DNA of 64,000 bases from Pseudomonas akapageensis (lineage in GTDB: Bacteria; Pseudomonadota; Gammaproteobacteria; Pseudomonadales; Pseudomonadaceae), in assembly GCF_011355085.1 (NCBI RefSeq), contig NZ_VXCP01000004.1:1-64000 (forward strand). The letters run 5' to 3'. The position numbers and the translations under genes are program-made. The notes beneath the pieces were generated by a model that did no database searches, was not told where the DNA came from, and saw only the letters and a program-made list of their open reading frames with translations. Below, piece after piece: positions 7,603-15,995 of the stretch (position 1 is its first letter; every line of letters starts with the position of its first letter).

Positions 7603-8496
7603 TCAGCCTTGCCCCCCTTCTAGGCTGGCCTTTTTAGCTGGCAACGGAATTTCCATATTATCGCTTAGCGCATTGAAGGCTTTATTCATAGCCTCCTCCA
7701 TTCTGGCTCCAACTTCTTCCAATTGCTCCTTATAAAAATCAATTTCAGCTGTAAGACCGAGATCACGACGAAACTCTATTATAACTCCGATTTGAAGCAT
7801 TAGAATCGGCCGTAAATCAGAATACAGCTGCTTGCAGAACTCTATATTCAGCCTATTGTACGTGTCATATGCTTCATCTCTCGCCTCAGCATATTTGTCC
7901 GCTTGACCATTATGAAAATCGAAGGCTCTGTTCAAGGCCTCAAAGCGATTGGCGTCAGTGTTAACCTCCTCGACAAACTTATTCATTTCCGCAATAATGC
8001 GATTTGTTTCAGCTCGGGATTTTTCATACATCTTGTCATTGATAGATATGCTGCTGCGCGCATCGTGCGCGGGCATCACTCGAACAAGAGCATTCATTTG
8101 AAGCTCGCCATACTCGGCTACAAGTTCATTCGCAAGCAAAGCCGTCTTAGGCTCAGCGACAAGCTGTAGCTTTGCTACCCCCCCAGAAAAACTCTGGATT
8201 AATTCTTGGCTTTTGAAGTCGGCAGGATCAATATTAGGCAGCGACATTATATGCGCACTGAGCTTTGCCATATCATCCGAAACCTTCAAATAAACTTCCC
8301 GCCTTAAATTGGTTATGCGCTCTTTCTTTTTTTCGGCAGCGTCATGAGCCAGCTGAATAACGAGCCTATTGGTATTACTTCGATTGGAAATCAGCACCCC
8401 CATTAGCGTGAGTCCAGATGCAATAACACCAGACCAGATGACGGTCGGAATTGACTTAAGAAACTCTATAACTATCACCACCGAATCCAAAAACAT
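7603..8496 (-). CDS. Membrane-anchored coiled-coil protein
   Basis: A 297-residue protein with one N-terminal transmembrane segment (IPTVIWSGVIASGLTLMGVL) followed by an extended, highly charged helical region to the end, including FVEEVNTDANRFEALNRAF and QLEEVGARMEEAMNKAF. It would sit in the inner membrane with a large cytosolic helical domain. The ATG at 8496 has GAGAAGGG just upstream; a TTG eight codons earlier is an alternative. No domain is recognised. It is AT-rich, and lies on the same strand as the PIN-like gene, 280 bases away, so the two may be neighbours in a defence island without being one operon. Confidence 0.65.
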   Translation of the reverse strand: MFLDSVVIVIEFLKSIPTVIWSGVIASGLTLMGVLISNRSNTNRLVIQLAHDAAEKKKERITNLRREVYLKVSDDMAKLSAHIMSLPNIDPADFKSQELIQSFSGGVAKLQLVAEPKTALLANELVAEYGELQMNALVRVMPAHDARSSISINDKMYEKSRAETNRIIAEMNKFVEEVNTDANRFEALNRAFDFHNGQADKYAEARDEAYDTYNRLNIEFCKQLYSDLRPILMLQIGVIIEFRRDLGLTAEIDFYKEQLEEVGARMEEAMNKAFNALSDNMEIPLPAKKASLEGGQG

Positions 8497-8776
8497 CCCC
8501 CCCTTCTCTATACCTGTCAAACCAATAAGATTAGTGAGTATCTTCCCTGAGTTCCCTCAGCTTCCGCCAGGCACACTGAATCACGCCAATCGCAGCATCA
8601 ACTGCAGCTCACACGCCACAGTTGATCAAGACGCGTTGTATAGCTTTCCACCGAAAACGGTCCAGCAGAGCCGAAGGAATCAGTCAGTGCCACCCGACCT
8701 GGCACGGCGCCTGAGTTCACTCCCCATCACATCGATGAAGCATGCATTCAACAACACACCCCCAAGGCAAATAGCT

Positions 8777-10120
8777 TTACTCCTCGCCAGAACCGTCATT
8801 AATATTGTTCATTGTATTAATAACCCCCCACATCGCCTTCCTCAACCCAGCCAACTCTTCTTCCAACTCTTTTATAAGCTTATCTACAGAAATGAATTCA
8901 TGAAGTACTGGCTCAGCCTCTTCTCGCATCACCTGGCTAGAATGGGAGGATAGGCGCTTAACCACTTCCTGCAACATATCGCGCCTCCTCTTTGCCTCTT
9001 CCAATCTTCTCTTAAGCTCCAATCCTCTTTCCGAAATTAAATTCTTCTCTTTACTCAGCTCGTCCAATCTCGACGACTTACTATTCCACGGCAGATCAAC
9101 AAACAATCTAACTTGAGGCTCTTGCCCATCTGCAGCAGTTTTTTCAGAAAGTTTTTTCCACCAGAGATTCCGCTCAATGTCCAATCCATCTGGACGTGTT
9201 GAGGGCCATCTATTGAGTACGCTATCCACCATTGCACTTTCGGCTTCTTCCTCTTGCACATCTCGTATTTCATTTACGGCTTGCTCAGATGTTTCTTGAT
9301 TAAGATAGGTACTAGCGCGCTCCAAAAACCTGTCCGGAGAATACATATAAAACGCTTGGCCGGTAAGGAGGAGAAATTCTTGAATCAATTGCGGCTGAGG
9401 CCCAACTGTCTTGCCATTAAACGTAACCCACCAATCATCTTTGACATCACCAGTTACGAATATGACAGGCTTATTCAACTCCTTGGCCTTGTCGATCATT
9501 TGCAACCAAACGATATAGTCCCCATATGGTTTGCGCCTCTCCGACAGCAATGGTGACTCGCCACCTTTCTTTACATCATTAAATCCAGGCGGAATTTTTT
9601 CCTCATACCTCAGTTTTCCATCAGTTATAACTTGCTCAATTTTTTCTCGGGGATACTCGCTACCAACACGCCCTTTTAAAAGGGGCTCCAACTGATCTTT
9701 AATCTCATCTACGTTAATGCGCCTTTCGTGAACCAACTTGTTTTCACCAAGTTCACCAACAAGTTTTTCGAATGTTTTATTACACTCCCCCAATGTAACT
9801 GGACTTACAAACGGATGCTGATTCGCGCTTTCTAACGCCTTCCTTAGCGCGTCTGTTTTCCTCATTGCATCGTCATATATCTTTACTTGGTCACCAATTA
9901 CAGACAACCGATTATTCAAATATTCATAAGCAACTTGGTTCGGCACCCACAACCGATCATTAAGCGCCCCAAATACCTGGAGCAAATCTGAGCGGGTAGA
10001 GTCCGAATACCGGTACAGACTGAGGAGGACATTCGCATCCAGAATGAAAAGACAGCTATCCCAGAGTGCCTCTATGTCTGCAGCACCGTTGGCGAAATAG
10101 CCTGGAAATTCATTTTTCAT
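8777..10120 (-). CDS. PIN-like domain nuclease (PIN_8 type) with C-terminal coiled coil
   Basis: A 447-residue protein. Residues about 20-260 match the PIN_8/DUF4935-like group: FILDANVLLSLYRYS holds the first catalytic Asp, PYGDYIVWLQMIDKA a second acidic site, and VIFVTGDVKDDWW the third, with WVPNQVAYEYLNNR between them. PIN domains are metal-dependent ribonucleases or DNases. Residues about 340-440 are a long Glu/Lys/Arg-rich coiled coil. GGAGG lies five bases before the ATG at 10120. Free-standing PIN_8 proteins occur in phage-defence islands and prophages; its position next to attL and its AT-rich composition fit that. Substrate is unknown. No dedicated antitoxin is seen. Confidence 0.75.
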   Translation of the reverse strand: MKNEFPGYFANGAADIEALWDSCLFILDANVLLSLYRYSDSTRSDLLQVFGALNDRLWVPNQVAYEYLNNRLSVIGDQVKIYDDAMRKTDALRKALESANQHPFVSPVTLGECNKTFEKLVGELGENKLVHERRINVDEIKDQLEPLLKGRVGSEYPREKIEQVITDGKLRYEEKIPPGFNDVKKGGESPLLSERRKPYGDYIVWLQMIDKAKELNKPVIFVTGDVKDDWWVTFNGKTVGPQPQLIQEFLLLTGQAFYMYSPDRFLERASTYLNQETSEQAVNEIRDVQEEEAESAMVDSVLNRWPSTRPDGLDIERNLWWKKLSEKTAADGQEPQVRLFVDLPWNSKSSRLDELSKEKNLISERGLELKRRLEEAKRRRDMLQEVVKRLSSHSSQVMREEAEPVLHEFISVDKLIKELEEELAGLRKAMWGVINTMNNINDGSGEE

Positions 10121-10525
10121 CGTCGCCTCCAAAAATATACATTTGATGCACTACGTACAGTGATCAGAAACTACCCTGAGATCCACGATAGCGCCAGTCT
10201 TACAACCTATTGACTCTCGGGAACACCAAGGAAAGACGCTTCGTAACCCCACACCCTGTCACGAGTCGATGCCACTACACCCGTCATCTACCTCGGTCGG
10301 GCACCGTATGCCAATGTGAACTGATACCCATATCAAGCCCTTTACTGTATAAACAACCAGTGTTACGCTCGCTCCGCTTTGTGCTCAGAGCAGGAGCCGT
10401 GGCTGGACTTGCAGGGGATACCTGCGGGTTTGGCGGTCAGCCCAAGTGTTGACGCACTCTGGCTTGCCGCTCCTTTTCATACCGCTGCCCGGTTGAGCAG
10501 CGCTCCAGAATTCGGGAGGTGACCA
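10121..10525. other. Intergenic region between divergent genes
   Basis: About 400 bases separating the leftward PIN-like gene from the rightward gene at 10526. Promoters for both must lie here. I see no additional gene or RNA; composition changes from AT-rich to GC-rich across it. Confidence 0.4.
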
Positions 10526-10846
10526 ATGGAAACCGATGACGACTTCGGATGCCTGGGAGTGCCCACACCGTTGGAAATGTGGAAGCACCATGCCGAGCTC
10601 TTGGCTACCGAGATAGACGACCTGAACGAGTTGCTGCGTCAGGGCCGGGCCAATATCGCCAAGCTGGTGGATATGCAAACACAAGCTGTGGCGGAGAGAG
10701 ATTCGCTGAGAACCGAGTTGGCCCAGACGAAACTCTTGCTGTCGAGTGCCTACGTGGAGCTCTCGAACTTAAAGAACGATATAGACAGCCGAGGTTTCAT
10801 GCAGGATCGGGCGACAACTGACCTGCATGCCCGGGGCCTGAGATAG
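10526..10846 (+). CDS. Small coiled-coil protein, unknown function
   Basis: A 106-residue soluble protein dominated by one long helix (LLATEIDDLNELLRQGRANI followed by AERDSLRTELAQTKLLLSS), likely a dimeric coiled coil. GGAGGTGA lies directly upstream of the ATG at 10526, an excellent ribosome site. It is convergent with the lysis genes and the only rightward gene in this part of the phage, so it is probably expressed from its own promoter, perhaps in the lysogen. Confidence 0.65.
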   Translation: METDDDFGCLGVPTPLEMWKHHAELLATEIDDLNELLRQGRANIAKLVDMQTQAVAERDSLRTELAQTKLLLSSAYVELSNLKNDIDSRGFMQDRATTDLHARGLR

Positions 10847-11368
10847 CTAATCGGCGTTAGGACGAGGCTGGGGCAAACTGCTGAAAGCCACCTCACATGC
10901 CAGGCCCGCTACTCGGGCGGCGTCGTAAGCCTTTGCCAACTCTCCCGCTCGAGCATCAGCCCTTTTGAGCAGGTCGGAGAGCACCATGGCGGAGCGGGTG
11001 GCTGTCTGGCCTCGCTCGGCAGCGCCGGTATATGAGGCGCACCGACTGTCTCCGGCTGCCAGTTTGGCGGCTGCAATGTGCAGGCGCTGACCAGCAGCGT
11101 CGGCATCAATAGCATCAATAGCCGCCACCTGGTTCTGTTCTCGTGCATTGCTTCCTGCTCGATTAATTGCCGTTTGCCGGCGTTGCTCTTCCGCCCGAGC
11201 GGATGTTTCGGCTGCCACACGGGCCTTGGCCTGAAATTCCCCCTGCTCCGCCCAACGTGCCTCCCATTCGTTGTTGGATGTGCTACGGCCATGCTGATAC
11301 GCGCCGTATCCAAGCCCCAGCAGCAGAGACAGGAGCATGCCGATGCTGAGCAGCCGCCCCACGCTCAT
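10847..11368 (-). CDS. Rz-like inner-membrane spanin (DUF2514 type)
   Basis: A 173-residue protein with an N-terminal transmembrane anchor (LLSIGMLLSLLLGLGYGAYQ) and a periplasmic helical domain rich in Ala, Arg and Glu, as in DUF2514/Rz spanins. With its Rz1 partner it fuses inner and outer membranes in the last step of lysis. GGGAGG lies five bases upstream of the ATG at 11368. The start overlaps the endolysin stop by four bases, so the two are translationally coupled. It contains a complete Rz1 gene in another frame. Confidence 0.85.
   Translation of the reverse strand: MSVGRLLSIGMLLSLLLGLGYGAYQHGRSTSNNEWEARWAEQGEFQAKARVAAETSARAEEQRRQTAINRAGSNAREQNQVAAIDAIDADAAGQRLHIAAAKLAAGDSRCASYTGAAERGQTATRSAMVLSDLLKRADARAGELAKAYDAARVAGLACEVAFSSLPQPRPNAD
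10909..11148 (-). CDS. Rz1-like outer-membrane spanin lipoprotein, nested in Rz
   Basis: A 79-residue protein read in a different frame entirely inside the Rz gene. It has a signal peptide with a lipobox (LMLLMPTLLVSAC) and then a short Pro-rich segment (TLQPPNWQPE and RQPPAPPWC), the hallmark of Rz1. The ATG at 11148 is preceded by AGGA four to five bases upstream. The complete nesting matches lambda-type Rz/Rz1 pairs. Confidence 0.8.
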   Translation of the reverse strand: MHENRTRWRLLMLLMPTLLVSACTLQPPNWQPETVGAPHIPALPSEARQPPAPPWCSPTCSKGLMLERESWQRLTTPPE

Positions 11369-11859
11369 GTGAGCCTCCCGCCGGCCGCGATATAGCAAGC
11401 GATCAAATCATTGAGCTTGTGCTCTCGCTGCCCATAACCCGCCTCTGGCAGGCTGGCCCAAATGTTTCGGCATTTCGCGATTGCGGCGGCGATACGACCG
11501 GCGTGCACATCCGGCAGCGCCCGGCACTCCTGGATGTGTTGCAATGCCAGCTTGTCCTGGCTGATTGGACTGAAGTCGGGCAGTTTCAACAGGTCGCGAT
11601 AGTGCGGCCAATCCTTCTTCATCTGCTGGTATCGGCCGGCAGCCGTCGACCTCAGTCCTTTGCGGTTGACGGTTACCAGCACGCCCGGGTGATCGGCATA
11701 GCTGGTGAAGATGTTCGGACTGTCGATGCCGCCGACGATGACGTCATAGCCATCGTTGTGGGTGTGCTTGCTGGTTGAGGTTCCTTCTGACCAGGCCAGC
11801 ATGTCGAGGAAAGCGAGCGCGTTTTTACTGCCCGCCAGTGAATCGGATATCTTGGCCAT
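11365..11859 (-). CDS. Endolysin, lambda R-type (GH104-like)
   Basis: A 164-residue muramidase/transglycosylase that cuts the glycan backbone of peptidoglycan. The catalytic Glu is in LAWSEGTS near residue 25, followed by NDGYDVIVGG and the family motif STAAGRYQQM. Length fits the lambda R family (about 158). There is no signal peptide, so release depends on the holin, which here is encoded far away at 31987. It is the first gene of the endolysin-Rz-Rz1 cassette. Confidence 0.9.
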   Translation of the reverse strand: MAKISDSLAGSKNALAFLDMLAWSEGTSTSKHTHNDGYDVIVGGIDSPNIFTSYADHPGVLVTVNRKGLRSTAAGRYQQMKKDWPHYRDLLKLPDFSPISQDKLALQHIQECRALPDVHAGRIAAAIAKCRNIWASLPEAGYGQREHKLNDLIACYIAAGGRLT

Positions 11860-11880
11860 GCTTTTCTCCAGGCAAAATTA

Positions 11881-11899
11881 AGCCCGCTCGGAGCGGGCT
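11881..11899 (-). terminator. Hairpin upstream of the endolysin gene
   Basis: AGCCCGCTC and GAGCGGGCT form a nine-pair stem; on the minus strand it is followed by TTAATTTTG. It lies after the tail-fibre assembly gene and may reduce readthrough into lysis genes. Confidence 0.6.
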
Positions 11900-11918
11900 C
11901 TATCCACGAAATCTGGTA

Positions 11919-12314
11919 TTAGGCTGGCGCAACGGGCCACTCAATGGCCTGCGGGTAACCTGTCTGCTCAACTACACGACTCAATGCGATTCGGTATTTT
12001 TTCCAAAGCTTGAGCCTAGCGATTTCCTCTTCAGTAGCCTCGTCGAGGTCAATCGCATCTTGAAGGGGTGCTATAGCGTCGTCCGCTACCTTTCGCTCAG
12101 CCATCAACCGCCCTTGAGCCCTCGCCAACAGCTCCTCGGCCGAGGGTGGTGGTGGCGGCGAAAAAGCCTGCCCATCGAACAACCACCCTTCCTCCGGCAT
12201 AGGATGCTCGCCCGTAATATCCACGATGGTGATGTTGGGCGCGAACTCTGGCGGCTCTTCAGATTCAAACTTCCAATGCAGCAGGCCGTCTTGGATATAC
12301 GCATAAATATTCAT
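11919..12314 (-). CDS. Tail fibre assembly chaperone
   Basis: A 131-residue protein of the Tfa/Caudo_TAP type. It begins [10 protein letters not shown], has a Pro-rich hinge ([13 protein letters not shown]) and a helical C-terminal region with [16 protein letters not shown] and [11 protein letters not shown], the usual closing motif. It assists folding and attachment of the fibre encoded just upstream, whose stop overlaps this ATG by four bases (ATGA). Confidence 0.88.
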   Translation of the reverse strand: MNIYAYIQDGLLHWKFESEEPPEFAPNITIVDITGEHPMPEEGWLFDGQAFSPPPPPSAEELLARAQGRLMAERKVADDAIAPLQDAIDLDEATEEEIARLKLWKKYRIALSRVVEQTGYPQAIEWPVAPA

Positions 12315-13462
12315 TGCTGATTCCACTCCACCAGAACAAAACCTTTACTGCCGGGCGCCCCCACTGTTCTGCAACCGCCACCACCACCGGCGCCGTAACC
12401 TCCTCCCTGAGCTGCCGCGACGGAACCCGCACGCAGGCTGCCAAAACCGCCAGCACCGAATGCCGAGCTGCCACCGGAGCCGCCCTGTTCCGCAGACGTT
12501 GCTGAGGGGTTGTAAGCTTGACCGCCACCGCCGGCCACGATGCTGCCGCTGCCGCCGCCACCGGAGCCACCAGCACCCGCAGAGGCTCCACCGCCGCCGC
12601 CAGGCGCGCTCAATAGGGCGCCGAAGGAGGAAGCCCCACCGGCCACACCAGCGGCTCCGGCAGCCTGCCCGCCAGTACCCGCCCCTCCTACAGTCACCGT
12701 AATTGCAGCTAAGGGCGTTACGGCAATGGGCACACGGAGCCCCGAAGCACCGCCCCCGCCACCACCGCCCGCAGAAGAGACATCAAAATAAGCCGCGCCA
12801 CCTCCACCGCCTCCACACAAGGTCACATACACCGAAGTGACCCCGGCCGGCACGTTGAACGTGCCATTGGCCGAGAACATTTGTGAGCCACAGTTCTTTA
12901 ATTGAGTCAACGTAACCGCATGTTGAGACTTGGTTGCGGCTGCGACCTGTAGTGCGCCGTTTTCGCAGGACAGCAGCACGTAAGCGCCTGCACCACCCCA
13001 CGACGCGCTGTTCCAGACCACCGTACAGATCCCGCCAGCGACAACTTCACCCCCTTGAAGCGCCAGACCGGCCAAACCAATCAAGTTTGCTAAACCGGTT
13101 CCGTCATTGAACGTGGAAGAGGAGGTATTGGTATTTGCCGCTATGAATCGCAGCACCCGACCACTGACCCGGCTGGTAATGGCCGGAGTAAAGGCCGCCA
13201 CATAGGCATTGACCGCGCCCGTATCCAAGGCGTAACTGGCGGTACTGGCTTGACCAATCGTGCGAATCGCCCTCACTAGCTGGGTTAAATCCGCCTCGGA
13301 TGGGGAAAGTCCGGCTGCCTGAATCACTGCCAGAATCTCTTGGGTGACAGCAGTTCCCCATGCCGCCGGAATCAGTGAGCCTACTTGACCCGTACCCGTG
13401 TTTTCATCGACAAACACGCCGCCAACCAGCCCAACGTTCGGCACGCTTTTCGGAAAATCCAT
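12311..13462 (-). CDS. Tail fibre protein with Gly-rich C-terminal domain
   Basis: A 383-residue receptor-binding protein. The N-terminal part ([20 protein letters not shown], then a segment ending AIRTIGQ) is the conserved attachment region of Pseudomonas phage fibres. Residues about 215-383 are strongly glycine-rich with repeated GGGGG and GAGG tracts, like Gly-rich tip domains that form loops contacting the receptor. The ATG at 13462 overlaps the stop of the upstream gp48-like gene by one base. GGAGAG is upstream. Host range would be set here. Confidence 0.85.
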   Translation of the reverse strand: MDFPKSVPNVGLVGGVFVDENTGTGQVGSLIPAAWGTAVTQEILAVIQAAGLSPSEADLTQLVRAIRTIGQASTASYALDTGAVNAYVAAFTPAITSRVSGRVLRFIAANTNTSSSTFNDGTGLANLIGLAGLALQGGEVVAGGICTVVWNSASWGGAGAYVLLSCENGALQVAAATKSQHAVTLTQLKNCGSQMFSANGTFNVPAGVTSVYVTLCGGGGGGAAYFDVSSAGGGGGGGASGLRVPIAVTPLAAITVTVGGAGTGGQAAGAAGVAGGASSFGALLSAPGGGGGASAGAGGSGGGGSGSIVAGGGGQAYNPSATSAEQGGSGGSSAFGAGGFGSLRAGSVAAAQGGGYGAGGGGGCRTVGAPGSKGFVLVEWNQQ

Positions 13463-14070
13463 TAATCGCTCTCCCCGTAATTGATAAATTCCAACGTATG
13501 CGCAGGCGCGCTGCGCCGGATGACACACTCCAGCGCACCGCTGGGATTAGCGCCAAATCGTTCGCCCCAGAAGCTCGCCCCAAAGCGCCGCCCCAGCCGG
13601 CGGCGCGGCCCGGAATTGAGGGTCCACATAAACTGCGCCGACCAAGTGCCGAAGTGGGCCTTGCCAAAGCGAGACCGACCGAAGCGCGGCGCCCGGTGCT
13701 CGGTCACACTGGCCTGTGGATAGCCTTGAGCAACAGCCAGCTCAATGAAGAAGCTGATGCTCTGCCCGCCTACCGCAACCAGCCGCCGGCGTACCGCCAG
13801 CCGACGATCCTCGAACGCAGGGCTCGCACCGAGGCATGGATCAGGCAGGTTCATCACCGCTTCCCAGTCCGGCACCAGCTCGTTGACGCCATCCGCGGCC
13901 ATCTCGTTGAGCAGGTCAAAAGCTCGGGTATCGATGCGGGCAAACTCCTGGGCGACACCGGTCAATACCAGGTCGATTTCTGGCACCTGCTCCGGGTCCC
14001 AGGCCGGGCCCTGCGGCAATAGCGCGCGCAGTTGGTCCTTGTATTCCTCGGCCGTCCTTATGGCAGCCAT
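13462..14070 (-). CDS. Mu gp48-like baseplate protein (DUF2313)
   Basis: A 202-residue protein of the DUF2313/YmfQ family (YKDQLRALLPQGPAWDPE at the N-terminus is diagnostic). It belongs to the baseplate periphery in Mu-type tails and links the wedge to the fibre. The ATG at 14070 follows a GGGGGG ribosome site and overlaps the gp47-like gene by 13 bases. Confidence 0.88.
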   Translation of the reverse strand: MAAIRTAEEYKDQLRALLPQGPAWDPEQVPEIDLVLTGVAQEFARIDTRAFDLLNEMAADGVNELVPDWEAVMNLPDPCLGASPAFEDRRLAVRRRLVAVGGQSISFFIELAVAQGYPQASVTEHRAPRFGRSRFGKAHFGTWSAQFMWTLNSGPRRRLGRRFGASFWGERFGANPSGALECVIRRSAPAHTLEFINYGESD

Positions 14071-15098
14071 ACACACCCCCCATAGGTCAGCAGCTGATTA
14101 GTGGTCGCAGGCACATTGGCGGCCGGAGCCGTCAACACGTGGTCCGTTTCGCCGACCGCACCGCTGATGGCTTCGCGGATATGGGTGATCAGCAGGGTGT
14201 CGCCCAAGCCAGCTTCACGGTTGTGCAAGTCGAGCAACTGCGCCTCTACCTTGGCACGCACAACGGTGGTGTCAGGGGTCAAGCGCAGGCTGTAAGCCAC
14301 CGGTACCGGTACTGGGGGGAGTACATAGAGCTCGCCGGTTACCGGCCGCCGTGCCTCGACATAGGCCTTGACCTCGGCCAGCTGCGCTGCATTTGGGATC
14401 GGATTGGCATCGTCATCCCGCGTGAAGAACAACCCAACGGTGCCGGGCCCCATGTAATTGCGCCGACACCAGGCGCGAGTGACCCCGACGCACTCCAGCG
14501 CCCAAGTCTCGTAATCCTCTGCATCACCCCCATGAGGAATCACCTGATAGGAGCGGATCACCCGCGCCCGCAATGACTCAACGCTCTCTCGGGCAACGCC
14601 TCCAGCCAGCCCGGGGGCCTGGACGGTGAAGGTACTGTCGATGCCTTCCACCGGCTGGACCAAGGTCATGGTCATGCCGGGGTCTGCATTGCCCAAGGCA
14701 CCGCCGTCGACGGCTTCAACTGTGGTGGTATTGGTACCCGCCGTCGTAATCAAGCCTGTGGTGACACGGTACGAGCGTCCGTCGCCGAACTGCAGGACGG
14801 TGTCAACATTGAGCACGGCGCCTGCTGCTGCAAGAAAGCTGACCGAACCTTGGGCCGGCTGCGCTGCCTTGCGCGGCTGTTTAAGGCGTATGACAGCCAG
14901 GCGCTCGAGCGTTTCCTCATCGGCGGTGTCCGGTAGTACCTGCTCGACGATCCAATTCAAATATCCATACAGGCCGAACGCGGTACCACCCAAGGCGCGG
15001 GACAGCACTTGGGCATCGGATTGGCGCAAGGCATCGCTGGCCAGCTCATTTTGTGTGCGGCTGATCAGCGCCGGTAACGACGGCGTTTCAAACGGCAT
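14058..15098 (-). CDS. Baseplate J family wedge protein (Mu gp47)
   Basis: A 346-residue baseplate protein with the Baseplate_J pattern: MPFETPSLPALISRTQNELA at the N-terminus, a central region with GTNTTTVEAVDGGALGNADPG, and HGGDAEDYETWAL near residue 195. It forms the wedge that opens at infection. Overlaps its neighbours on both sides, as usual in this module. Confidence 0.93.
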   Translation of the reverse strand: MPFETPSLPALISRTQNELASDALRQSDAQVLSRALGGTAFGLYGYLNWIVEQVLPDTADEETLERLAVIRLKQPRKAAQPAQGSVSFLAAAGAVLNVDTVLQFGDGRSYRVTTGLITTAGTNTTTVEAVDGGALGNADPGMTMTLVQPVEGIDSTFTVQAPGLAGGVARESVESLRARVIRSYQVIPHGGDAEDYETWALECVGVTRAWCRRNYMGPGTVGLFFTRDDDANPIPNAAQLAEVKAYVEARRPVTGELYVLPPVPVPVAYSLRLTPDTTVVRAKVEAQLLDLHNREAGLGDTLLITHIREAISGAVGETDHVLTAPAANVPATTNQLLTYGGCVWLP

Positions 15099-15486
15099 AG
15101 ATCACCTGCCAGAGTTGGTTTGCGTTGATGTCCAGGCGGCGCCCGCCGGGAAGAGTCAGGGCCACGGCCAGGTTTAGTCGGTTGATGTCCACCTTTTCGC
15201 TAGCCACTTCGATGCCGGACACATGGCCGTCGTCGAGTAGCCATTGCAGCGCTTCGTGGGCATAGAATTCGGCATCGCGCTGGGTCTGGGCGGTCAGCCT
15301 GACCCTGCGCAACAACCACAACCGCGAACCGATCCGATCATCGGCCACCGCCGGGAAGCTGTCGCCCCACCAGCCGTAGCGTTCATCGTCGTCTACCGGA
15401 TCGTCAGGACCCGCCCGGCGCCAGGTGAATAGGCTGATCACCACGGTGCGGGTCAGCGAGTCTTCGAGGCTTCCGGTCAGGTTCAT
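15088..15486 (-). CDS. Mu gp46-like baseplate wedge protein
   Basis: A 132-residue GP46-family protein: SLFTWRRAGPDDP, then RYGWWGDSFP and AEFYAHEALQWLLDDG. It is the T4 gp25-like wedge initiator of Mu-type baseplates. The ATG at 15486 overlaps the stop of the gp45-like gene (ATGA). Confidence 0.92.
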   Translation of the reverse strand: MNLTGSLEDSLTRTVVISLFTWRRAGPDDPVDDDERYGWWGDSFPAVADDRIGSRLWLLRRVRLTAQTQRDAEFYAHEALQWLLDDGHVSGIEVASEKVDINRLNLAVALTLPGGRRLDINANQLWQVIYAV

Positions 15487-15995
15487 GTCGATCCACCGAT
15501 GGCTGCACCACTCTGCCCGCTGCCCACCTGCACGCCACCATGGGGGTGATGGATCTGACTGACACCGCCGGCGACCTGGTCACCCTGCGAAACGATCTCG
15601 CCGCTCTGGGTGATCTGTGGCGTGTCGAAGTTCACTGCCTTACTGGCCCGGATGTTCAGGGTGCCGGTCTCGATGTCGATGACCCGCCCGCGCTTGAAGT
15701 GGATTCGATCACCTTCGTCGGTGTAGATGGCCACCTCCCCCGGTTTCAGTGATTGCAGGCGATAACGCCGATCCGCGACCACGAGCAGTACGCCATGTGA
15801 GCGATCGCCGCCGAGAAACGCGGCGATCCCTTCGGCGCCAGCCTGGGGGTGGCTGGTGAAACCATAGGGCTCGAAGTGTTCCATATTGCCCTTGACCTCA
15901 TTAGCGGTCAGACGCATTTGCAACGTTTGCAACTTGTTGGCCGAATTCGCCAGCACCACGGTGCCGCGGGCCAACATGCGGGTCAGGAGGCTCAT
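15483..15995 (-). CDS. Baseplate spike/assembly protein V (Mu gp45)
   Basis: A 170-residue protein with the gp45/gpV OB-fold and beta-helix arrangement (HFEPYGFTSHPQAGAEGIAA, then DRIHFKRGRVIDIETGTLNI). The C-terminal tail carries HHPHGGVQVGSG, the HxH-type metal-binding apex of membrane-piercing spikes. It forms the puncturing tip of the tail. Confidence 0.9.
   Translation of the reverse strand: MSLLTRMLARGTVVLANSANKLQTLQMRLTANEVKGNMEHFEPYGFTSHPQAGAEGIAAFLGGDRSHGVLLVVADRRYRLQSLKPGEVAIYTDEGDRIHFKRGRVIDIETGTLNIRASKAVNFDTPQITQSGEIVSQGDQVAGGVSQIHHPHGGVQVGSGQSGAAIGGST

Noticed and set aside
8369..8953. 194-codon rightward frame across the gap between the coiled-coil and PIN genes
   Set aside because: Overlaps both genes antisense and has no recognisable domain or start site.
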